From Bacteroidota bacterium (GTDB lineage: Bacteria > Bacteroidota > Bacteroidia > Chitinophagales > Saprospiraceae): DNA of 64,000 nt. A program made the translations under genes and the position numbers. The notes beneath the pieces are model-generated. The model was not told where the DNA came from. It worked only from the letters and a program-made list of their open reading frames with translations, and did not search any database. This document shows positions 1-6,742 of the stretch, piece by piece; position 1 is the first letter of the stretch; each line of letters begins with the position of its first letter. Where the stretch lies: NCBI GenBank assembly GCA_029572935.1, contig JAKQHM010000056.1, forward strand, positions 101,699 to 165,698, given 5' to 3'.

Positions 1-31
1 TTCATGATTAATAGAATGACTTAATTAAGAA

Positions 32-39
32 CAAAGATA
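32..39 (-). promoter_or_regulatory. Putative -7 promoter box of a gene leaving the left edge
   Basis: The minus strand reads TATCTTTG here, matching the Bacteroidota -7 consensus TAnnTTTG. A minus-strand ATG lies at positions 5-3, so a divergent gene probably starts at the edge and runs out of the window. Only one codon is visible, so its product cannot be named. Confidence 0.35.
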
Positions 40-111
40 CAACCCACAGACGCCCCATCCGTTTATCTACATATTACCTCTTCGCTAAAATTCGTTTCTT
101 TGAGGATCTTT

Positions 112-741
112 ATGAAATACTTCCTGATTGCGCTTGTTTGTTTTTTCAGTCTGATCCGGGTCCACGCTCAGGAGCAGAATCTGATCCAGTTGTCCGGCAT
201 GGTCATGACCGATCAGGATGGAGAACCCAAGGGGCTGCCCTTTGCTGAAATTGCCATTTTAAACAGCCCCAGAGGCACCTATTCCGATGGAAAGGGCTTT
301 TTCTCATTGGCCGTGCAAAAAAGAGATACCGTCGTATTTCAGTATATAGGCTACAAATCTGCCTGGTTTGTGGTACCGGACAGCCTGAGTTCAGATCGTT
401 ACACCCTTTTCCAGATATTGACTAAAGACACCATTTTCTTGCCTCAAACGGTTATTTATCCCTGGCCCAGAAAAGAGTTTTTCAAGCAGGAATTCCTCGC
501 CATGGATGTGACGGACAAACTTGCCGATATCGCAGCCACCAACCTGGCCCAGGAGCGCATCCGCAGCCTGATGAGTTCCACGCCGGCCGACGGGAGGGAA
601 TCTTCCAGCCTTTACCTGAGACAACAAGCCCAAAATTATTATTACATGGGACAACTCCGGCCCATGCCCATACTGAGTCCGTTGGCCTGGATCGAATTCT
701 TCAAGGCCTGGCAAAGAGGTGATTTCAAAAGAAAAAAATAG
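112..741 (+). CDS. Secreted protein with carboxypeptidase-regulatory-like domain
   Basis: This 209-residue protein starts at the ATG at 112. A TTG at 100 is in frame but would put four residues ahead of a clear signal peptide (hydrophobic core FLIALVCFF, cleavage near HAQ). Residues about 25-110 look like the CarboxypepD_reg-like beta-sandwich found at the start of many Bacteroidota outer-membrane proteins: LSGMVMTDQDGEP, then AEIAILNSPRGTYSDGKGFF, then a VFQYIGYKS strand. No TonB plug, barrel or enzymatic domain follows; the C-terminal half is charged and helical and unrecognised. It is probably periplasmic or surface exposed. The function is unknown. It stands alone, 77 bases before the ROK kinase gene. 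Confidence 0.6.
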   Translation: MKYFLIALVCFFSLIRVHAQEQNLIQLSGMVMTDQDGEPKGLPFAEIAILNSPRGTYSDGKGFFSLAVQKRDTVVFQYIGYKSAWFVVPDSLSSDRYTLFQILTKDTIFLPQTVIYPWPRKEFFKQEFLAMDVTDKLADIAATNLAQERIRSLMSSTPADGRESSSLYLRQQAQNYYYMGQLRPMPILSPLAWIEFFKAWQRGDFKRKK

Positions 742-818
742 GGCGTCCCTGATTTCCCATTCCATTCTCCTGCATTAAGTTCAATCCATTAGATTTACAC
801 CCTCATTGCGGAACAATC

Positions 819-1721
819 ATGAACGATATTTATTGGGGATTTGACATGGGTGGCACCAAAATCGAGGGTGCTGTAATTCGTGCAGGAAAGAAACTGGAGA
901 TCCTGGCCCGTGAAAGGGTGCCTACAGAGCAGGAACAGGGGTATGAACATGTACTAAGCCGCTTTGCCTTACTGATAGAAAGGCTGAGGGAAAAAACCGG
1001 TTACACTCCAACCAGGGTGGGCATTGGTACACCGGGCACCATTGACAGCAAAAGCCATCTGATCAAAAACAGCAATACCCAGTGCATCATCGGCAAACCC
1101 ATGAAAGAAGACCTGCAAAATTTGTTGGGCCTGGAGGTCAGGATGGCCAACGATGCAAACTGCTTTGCCATGGCGGAAGCCCTACTGGGTTCGGTACCGG
1201 AGCATGTAAGCAATCCTGAAATCGTGTTCGGAGTCATCCTGGGTACCGGCGTGGGAGGCGGAATCGTTGCGAATGGTAAAATACTCAATGGTCTCCACGG
1301 CATCGCAGGTGAATGGGGTCACAACTGCCTGGATCCCGACGGTGATTTGTGTTACTGTGGTCACCGCGGATGTGTGGAAACTTTTCTTTGTGGTCCGGCC
1401 ACCGAAAGATATTTCAAAAAGATTTCAGGCCAATCCATGCCCATGAAGGACATCGACCGACTCTATCATGAGGGAGATCCACATGCCGTGGCCACCATGG
1501 ACCGTTACATGCATTATTTCGGACGCGCGATGGCGACCATCATCAACATCATAGATCCAACCGCCATCGTTTTTGGTGGCGGGCTCGGCCATTTGGATAT
1601 CATTTATCAACGGGGACACGACGAAGTGCTGCGGCACCTTTTCAACAAAGAACTCAATACCCTGTTCCTCCGTCCCAAACTAGGCGACAGCGCAGGAGTG
1701 GTTGGAGCGGCTTTGCTCTGA
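819..1721 (+). CDS. ROK family sugar kinase
   Basis: This 300-residue cytoplasmic kinase belongs to the ROK family (glucokinase, fructokinase and N-acetylhexosamine kinases), which phosphorylates free sugars with ATP. The N-terminal phosphate-binding loop DMGGTK is at residues 9-14. The catalytic-base motif NDANC is near residue 111, the GTGVGGG loop near 142, and the zinc-binding ROK signature (GEWGHN followed by CYCGHRGCVE) spans about 164-187. All key elements are intact and the length is typical. The exact sugar cannot be read from sequence. It lies convergent to the minus-strand DUF456 gene with no recognisable terminator between them. Confidence 0.88.
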   Translation: MNDIYWGFDMGGTKIEGAVIRAGKKLEILARERVPTEQEQGYEHVLSRFALLIERLREKTGYTPTRVGIGTPGTIDSKSHLIKNSNTQCIIGKPMKEDLQNLLGLEVRMANDANCFAMAEALLGSVPEHVSNPEIVFGVILGTGVGGGIVANGKILNGLHGIAGEWGHNCLDPDGDLCYCGHRGCVETFLCGPATERYFKKISGQSMPMKDIDRLYHEGDPHAVATMDRYMHYFGRAMATIINIIDPTAIVFGGGLGHLDIIYQRGHDEVLRHLFNKELNTLFLRPKLGDSAGVVGAALL

Positions 1722-1807
1722 ATAAACAAAACATGGATCCTGTCTGGTGGAGACGGTCGCTTTCTGGTCGATACATTAGTTGGATGAAATCAGCGCCTCG
1801 TAGGGAG

Positions 1808-2287
1808 TTAACCGATTCCGGCGACACCCTTGATGCCATACCAGAGCATGACTCCGCAAAGCACCAGTTTGAGCCAAACGCCCAAAAGAAAACCGACAAA
1901 GGAGCCGGTTGCGGCTTTCAGGGCTGAGGCACTGTCCTTTCCACTGATGAACTCTCCGATCAGGCCACCTGCAAAGGCACCGATCAAAAGTCCCAAAAGT
2001 CCTCCTGCCATGCCGATGATCAGACCCAGTGTACTGCCCCACATACCAGCCCTGGAACCGCCAAATTTTTTAATACCCCAGACGGGCAACATATAGTCAA
2101 TAACGACCAGCAGAACCGTCAAAATCGATAAGCTGATCAAAAGAGTCGTGGAATACTGGACCTTACTGCTCCAATGGATCAGGAAAATACCCAAGAGACT
2201 AAACGGGGGGCCCGGTATGGGCAACAAAGCACCGGCCAGTCCGGTCAGCAGTAAAATAAATCCCAAAACAAATAATACAATATCCAT
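1808..2287 (-). CDS. DUF456 family membrane protein
   Basis: This 159-residue, very hydrophobic protein has four or five predicted membrane segments. It carries the DUF456 hallmarks: an early PIPGPP turn (residues about 24-29), the polar D-Y-MLPVWGIKKFGGS stretch after the second helix, and long glycine-rich helices (GMAGGLLGLLIGAFAGGLIGE). The biochemical role of the family is not known. It is 27 bases downstream of the TerB-like gene on the same strand and is probably co-transcribed with it. Confidence 0.8.
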   Translation of the reverse strand: MDIVLFVLGFILLLTGLAGALLPIPGPPFSLLGIFLIHWSSKVQYSTTLLISLSILTVLLVVIDYMLPVWGIKKFGGSRAGMWGSTLGLIIGMAGGLLGLLIGAFAGGLIGEFISGKDSASALKAATGSFVGFLLGVWLKLVLCGVMLWYGIKGVAGIG

Positions 2288-2314
2288 ACAGAAGGATCCT
2301 CTTCCTGTGGGGGA

Positions 2315-2719
2315 TCAATGGTGGCCCAAATGTTTCAGGAACTTACGGATATTCACCAGGAGCTCAGCCTCTTGTTTGTTGATCTTGTGATAGCGGTCCG
2401 CGATTTCCGTGCAGGTATGCATGATGTTGTCCCTTACTTTTTTGTCAAATAGGTAGGAATTGGATTCTGCATAATCCTTAAAATCCTGCCAGGCGTCGCG
2501 GCTGTCATAGCCCTCTTCCTCGAGCCATTCAAAAATAGCCTCTATCTCCACGCCACCGGACGTTTCAAAGTCGTGCGCGTCTGTATCGGTCTTTTTCCAG
2601 ATTCCGATCACCTCTTCATGCAATTTGGCAATTTCGGATTGGCCGACCTTGCCATCCACACCGGCCACAGCGTAAAACAGGTAAGCTAATTTTTCGTAAA
2701 AATCCTGCGGTTTGTGCAT
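2315..2719 (-). CDS. TerB-like helical protein
   Basis: This 134-residue, acidic, all-helical protein has no signal peptide or membrane segment. It resembles the TerB/tellurite-resistance-like fold: an N-terminal helix followed by AVAGVDGKVGQSEIAKLHEE (DGxVxxxE, a typical TerB metal-binding start) and a C-terminal NKQEAELLVNIRKFLK helix. The assignment rests on this pattern only. TerB-fold proteins are often linked to membrane stress and phage or metal resistance systems, but nothing here proves such a role. It is cytoplasmic and sits between the macro-domain gene (124 bases upstream) and DUF456 (27 bases downstream). Confidence 0.55.
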   Translation of the reverse strand: MHKPQDFYEKLAYLFYAVAGVDGKVGQSEIAKLHEEVIGIWKKTDTDAHDFETSGGVEIEAIFEWLEEEGYDSRDAWQDFKDYAESNSYLFDKKVRDNIMHTCTEIADRYHKINKQEAELLVNIRKFLKHLGHH

Positions 2720-2843
2720 TGAAATGATTTGTTTTCTGTCGCTAAGATAATGAGATTACCGCATCCACTATCGTATGATGAATGGCAGGTATGGACCCGC
2801 TGCTTTTTTGACAAACGGGAACCGGATCCGATTCGAATTATAA

Positions 2844-3326
2844 CTACTCTGCTGCAGCCTGAGCCTTGACGTATTTGGAATATACGTATACGGGGATGTT
2901 GAGGTCTCCCAATTGCTCTTCAATGACCGGCTTCACGTCATCCCAGTCCAAAGCGCCCACACCCGTGGCAACTCTGGGCAAAGCCAGGCTTTGAATCTTT
3001 TCTTCCTGAACCAAATGGGCCAGTTTCTTCAAGGCATGCCGTACCGCGCTTAGGCTGGCTCTTCCGGGATGTCCCGAAGCTGAAACCGGCGGTTCCTGGG
3101 TCAATAAATTGAAAATTTTTCTCTTGTCCGCAGATTGCCACAGCCATACCTCTCCGGGTTTGGGATGATAGGTCTGGCAATAATGCCTGAAATCCTTGTA
3201 CAGGGATGGGTAGTCCTGTCGGATAGCAGCAGCCAGGCCACTGTCAAAATGATCCATAGGAGCCACACCATGGGCGATGGCATCCGCCTTGCTCAACAAA
3301 ATATCCCCTTCTACTTCTTTGATCAT
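2844..3326 (-). CDS. Macro domain protein (ADP-ribose binding)
   Basis: This 160-residue single-domain macro protein belongs to the Appr-1-p processing family, which binds ADP-ribose and may hydrolyse ADP-ribosyl adducts. It opens with the canonical EVEGDILLSKADAIAHGV strand and loop (residues about 4-21). The second ligand-binding loop, LPRVATGVGALDWDDV, is at about 116-132. The first loop has HGVAP where many hydrolytic macro domains have an N-A-A/N motif, so it may be a divergent, binding-only type. It is the first gene of the minus-strand macro, TerB-like, DUF456 run and is divergent from the acyl-CoA dehydrogenase gene. Confidence 0.82.
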   Translation of the reverse strand: MIKEVEGDILLSKADAIAHGVAPMDHFDSGLAAAIRQDYPSLYKDFRHYCQTYHPKPGEVWLWQSADKRKIFNLLTQEPPVSASGHPGRASLSAVRHALKKLAHLVQEEKIQSLALPRVATGVGALDWDDVKPVIEEQLGDLNIPVYVYSKYVKAQAAAE

Positions 3327-3534
3327 AATCTGGTATTTAATGCTGCAAGATTAGCCGAATATCGGATGGCCGGAAATGACATTTCTTAACCTTTGTTCTG
3401 ATATTGATCATTAAATATTCAATATACAGGGCAATAGCCGATGTACTGGATGCTCCCACAAATATTTATCCCCGGGGCCTCCTCGTCAATGAATGAAAAG
3501 GAATTATCTTCGCCTTTTCAATTAATTCAGCAGT

Positions 3535-4713
3535 ATGTACTTCAATCTGACAGAAGAACACGAAGCAGTGAGGCAGGCAGCCCGCGATTTTGCACAGCAG
3601 GAGCTGTTGCCCGGCGTGATCAAACGCGATGCCGAAATGAAATTTCCAACCGAAGAAGTCCGCAAAATGGGCGAACTCGGATTTCTGGGCATGATGGTCT
3701 CTCCTGATTACGGTGGTGGTGGTATGGATACCATATCCTATGTACTCGCCATGGAGGAGATCTCCAAGGTGGATAATTCCTGCTCGGTCATCATGTCCGT
3801 CAACAACAGCCTGGTCTGTTGGGGCATAGAACAGATGGGCACTGAGGAGCAAAGGAGGAAATACCTTCCCAAACTGGTCACGGGCGAATGGATCGGATCC
3901 TTTTGCCTTTCAGAGCCGGAAGCAGGAAGCGACGCCACCCAGCAAAAGACCACAGCCATAGACTGCGGCGACCATTACCTGCTCAACGGCACCAAGAACT
4001 GGATCACCAATGGAGGCAGCTCTTCCCTGCACCTCGTGATGGCTCAGACGGATCCATCTGCCGGTCATAGGGGCATCTGCACTTTTATAGTCGAAACCTC
4101 CTGGCCGGGTGTCACCATCGGAGCCAAGGAAGATAAACTGGGCATCCGTGCTTCCGATACCCATACCATCATGTACAACGACGTACGGGTTCCCAAGGAA
4201 AACCTGCTGGGCCCTGCAGGCGGTGGATTTAAATTTGCCATGCAGACCCTAACCGGGGGCCGCATCGGTATTGCCTCACAGGCCCTCGGAATAGCTTCCG
4301 GCGCTTATGAGCTGGCCCTCAATTACTCCAAAGAAAGAAAGACCTTCGGCAAGCCCATCTCTCAACACCAGGCCATAGCCTTCAAACTGGCTGACATGGC
4401 CACCGAAGTAGAAGCAGCGCGCCTGATGGTACTCCGCTCTGCCTGGATGAAGGACCAGGGCATGGACTTTGGAGTAGCAGCCAGTATGGCCAAACTCTTT
4501 GCTTCAGATGTAGCCATGCGCCACACCATCGAAGCCGTACAGGTCCATGGAGGATACGGATATGTGAAAGAATACCACGTGGAGCGGCTCATGCGCGATG
4601 CCAAGATCACCCAGATCTATGAAGGCACTTCTGAGGTGCAACGCATGGTGATCTCCCGGGCCATATTGGCAGGACAGGTCTATCAGCCCATGTGGAACAC
4701 CCCCAGCTCATGA
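3535..4713 (+). CDS. Acyl-CoA dehydrogenase (short/medium chain type)
   Basis: This 392-residue flavoenzyme oxidises acyl-CoA to enoyl-CoA in beta-oxidation. It shows the full acyl-CoA dehydrogenase layout: N-terminal helical domain; central beta domain with the CLSEPEAGSDA signature (near residue 125) and FAD-contacting WITNG; and C-terminal helical domain with RKTFGKPI and QVHGGYGY. The stretch ITQIYEGTSEVQRMVI near 360-375 contains the catalytic glutamate of the short-chain/butyryl-CoA group (E in YEGTSE). Length is normal. Its stop codon overlaps the start of the next gene (ATGA), so the two are translationally coupled. A second acyl-CoA dehydrogenase (52569-53756) is of the glutaryl-CoA type. 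Confidence 0.93.
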   Translation: MYFNLTEEHEAVRQAARDFAQQELLPGVIKRDAEMKFPTEEVRKMGELGFLGMMVSPDYGGGGMDTISYVLAMEEISKVDNSCSVIMSVNNSLVCWGIEQMGTEEQRRKYLPKLVTGEWIGSFCLSEPEAGSDATQQKTTAIDCGDHYLLNGTKNWITNGGSSSLHLVMAQTDPSAGHRGICTFIVETSWPGVTIGAKEDKLGIRASDTHTIMYNDVRVPKENLLGPAGGGFKFAMQTLTGGRIGIASQALGIASGAYELALNYSKERKTFGKPISQHQAIAFKLADMATEVEAARLMVLRSAWMKDQGMDFGVAASMAKLFASDVAMRHTIEAVQVHGGYGYVKEYHVERLMRDAKITQIYEGTSEVQRMVISRAILAGQVYQPMWNTPSS

Positions 4714-5804
4714 TTGAACAAGCTGTCCGCATTGGCACATTTTTCGGGATACCTGTACGCATACACTGGACCTTTCTGTTAATATTTGCGTACATCCTTT
4801 TTACCGGATTATCCGAGGGACACAGCATGCAGATGATCCTCGTGGAAATGGTCTTCATGCTTTGTATGTTTGTATGCGTGGTCTTACACGAATTTGGTCA
4901 TGCCCTGACCGCACGACGCTATAAAATCAGGACTGAAGACATCATACTGCTCCCCATTGGCGGAGTAGCCCGATTGCGCAACATGCCCGCCAAACCCGTT
5001 CAGGAACTTTGGGTGGCCATTATGGGACCCATGGTCAATCTGGTCATCGCCATCCTGTTATTTACCTTCCTGATGTTTAAAAACGGATGGAATCAATGGG
5101 TCAGCCAGGTCGATGCAGAAGGGCTGGTCATGAACTGGCAGAATTTCTTATTTATCCTGATGGTGGCCAATCTGGGCCTTCTGGTTTTTAACATGATCCC
5201 AGCCTTCCCTATGGATGGCGGCCGGGTATTAAGAGCCTTTCTGGCCATGTGGCTCGGCAGGCTGAATGCCACCAAATGGGCCACCCGCATAGGCCAGATC
5301 ATCTGCGTGGTCCTGATACTGACAGGCGTGTATTATGGTGCCTGGACCCTGGCCCTCATCGGTTTGTTTATTTTTCTGAGTGCAGGACAGGAATATCGCT
5401 CTGTGGTCGTCGAGGACCGGATTCAAAATAAAAGTCTGGCCATGTGTGCCAGAAAGATCAACGATCATCTCCTGGAATATCAGACCGCAGAGGAGGCCAT
5501 GCAAATCCTAATCAGCACCGGACAAAGTTCCTTTCTGGTGACGGACCTCGAAGGCAGAACGATGGGATATACCACCGCCGCGCGCATCGTCCAAAGCGTC
5601 AAACAATCCCCGCAAACCCGTATTCGCGACATCACCACCACCGAGTACGGCATCCTTCAGGGTCATACCCCTCTGACTGTGGTGATACAGTACTTCCGGA
5701 CCCATCAGCCCTTCGTGGTAGTGCACAACGAAAATGGCGAACCCACCCACTATGCCGATCCGGAAGTGGTGGAAAATTTCCTCAGACTCACCGAGCGAGC
5801 TTGA
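4710..5804 (+). CDS. Site-2 protease family (M50) with C-terminal CBS domains
   Basis: This 364-residue intramembrane zinc metalloprotease starts at the ATG at 4710, which overlaps the stop of the preceding gene as ATGA; an upstream in-frame ATG at 4692 is less likely. The zinc site HEFGH is at about residue 60 inside the second membrane segment. The third ligand motif AFPMDGGRVL is near 165-175. Six or so membrane segments are visible. Residues about 240-364 hold a pair of CBS-type modules, placing it in the group of site-2 proteases with regulatory CBS domains. Members cut membrane-bound regulators, but the substrate here is unknown. Coupling to an acyl-CoA dehydrogenase is unusual. Confidence 0.9.
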   Translation: MIEQAVRIGTFFGIPVRIHWTFLLIFAYILFTGLSEGHSMQMILVEMVFMLCMFVCVVLHEFGHALTARRYKIRTEDIILLPIGGVARLRNMPAKPVQELWVAIMGPMVNLVIAILLFTFLMFKNGWNQWVSQVDAEGLVMNWQNFLFILMVANLGLLVFNMIPAFPMDGGRVLRAFLAMWLGRLNATKWATRIGQIICVVLILTGVYYGAWTLALIGLFIFLSAGQEYRSVVVEDRIQNKSLAMCARKINDHLLEYQTAEEAMQILISTGQSSFLVTDLEGRTMGYTTAARIVQSVKQSPQTRIRDITTTEYGILQGHTPLTVVIQYFRTHQPFVVVHNENGEPTHYADPEVVENFLRLTERA

Positions 5805-5940
5805 TCTTCAGCCCTCTGGATGATCCATTTTTTTCAACAAAACGATGATCGAAGTTTATAACTTCAATCCATCGGGTTAAACAGGACTATATATAGCTAA
5901 ATCGCAGTTACAAGCTGGGATCATTGGTTGCATTCATTCG

Positions 5941-6330
5941 CTAAATTACGCTATAAATTAACCAAGTTCCTATTAAAAAAGCGAATGGCGAAATTAACTG
6001 AAAATAGAATGGCTTTAAAATTTCAGCCGCCTTTAATGAAAAATTATGGTGCAGTTGTCTTGGTACAAAATACAAAACCAAAGAAGTAAGCAATATAAAC
6101 CAACCAAATATTTTAAAAATGTCTGGATTTTTTGAATTGTCTGCAGACAAAATAAGTCCAACGGCTGGAATTATTCTAATTGTGATTTCGGCATAGTTGA
6201 TAAAATTTGTACTTCCTGCTTTGCGTAATATTTCGTTTGCTTTATTTGGTCCAATGAGCATCAAAAGTCCAACGCATATAAAGAAAAGTCCGAAAAGTAT
6301 AATTATCCATTTTGCTAATATGTCTATCAT
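5941..6330 (-). CDS. Small four-helix membrane protein, unknown function
   Basis: This 129-residue protein has about four membrane segments: residues 8-27 (WIIILFGLFFICVGLLML), 48-65, 73-90 (FGWFILLTSLVLYFVP) and 108-128. A short polar loop follows the first helix (GPNKANEILRKAGST). It matches no family recognisable by eye. Its base composition is clearly more AT-rich than the genes on either side, and a compact hairpin lies just upstream (6367-6395), so it may have been acquired. It is flanked by a 136-base gap and a 412-base gap. Confidence 0.6.
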   Translation of the reverse strand: MIDILAKWIIILFGLFFICVGLLMLIGPNKANEILRKAGSTNFINYAEITIRIIPAVGLILSADNSKNPDIFKIFGWFILLTSLVLYFVPRQLHHNFSLKAAEILKPFYFQLISPFAFLIGTWLIYSVI

Positions 6331-6742
6331 TTTTTTCTGTTTGTTGTTTGTATGGTCGCGCGTAGGGTTGCAGGTAACATCTTCAATCCCGCAACTTTTA
6401 CGTTAATTCACATATTTAAGACGGGCCTGAAGAATCGTTTAAATTGTTCATTTTGAATACACTTTGAAATATTTTTACTGTCTCACTAAATTTATGGTCA
6501 GCTTTGCTCAATGCTTCATTAGTCCGGCAGAATGATTATTCCAGATGAGGTATATTCTGGCGGGGTACATAGACCTGGAGAATTGGTGTGCGTAAAGTTA
6601 AGATATAATTCTTCTTGATTATTATAACATCCCAAATTCCTTCCAGATCCTGGTTGACAAATTCCGGTTGATGCGGGGCAGAAAGTCAGTTAAATTCACA
6701 GATGCCTACCCATAAAGGTAACCTCTTCCTCAAAGAAATTTT
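6331..6742. other. 412-base AT-rich non-coding gap with a hairpin
   Basis: This gap lies between the AT-rich membrane-protein gene and the SNF2 gene. It holds the inverted repeat at 6367-6395 and a 29-codon ORF (6532-6621, plus strand) with a stop just before it and no known match. No RNA gene or clear terminator was seen. Confidence 0.5.
6367..6395. repeat. Inverted repeat (8-bp arms, 13-base loop)
   Basis: The arms are GTTGCAGG (6367-6374) and CCCGCAAC (6388-6395), which pair with one G-T wobble. The GTTGC...GCAAC arms recall the R-box type ends of integron attC sites, or a small folded RNA or operator upstream of the 5941-6330 gene. Only one copy is seen, so an integron cassette boundary is a guess. 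Confidence 0.4.

Noticed and set aside
6532..6621. 29-codon ORF upstream of the SNF2 region
   Set aside because: An in-frame stop lies just before it and nothing recognisable is encoded. It could be a gene remnant but cannot be supported.
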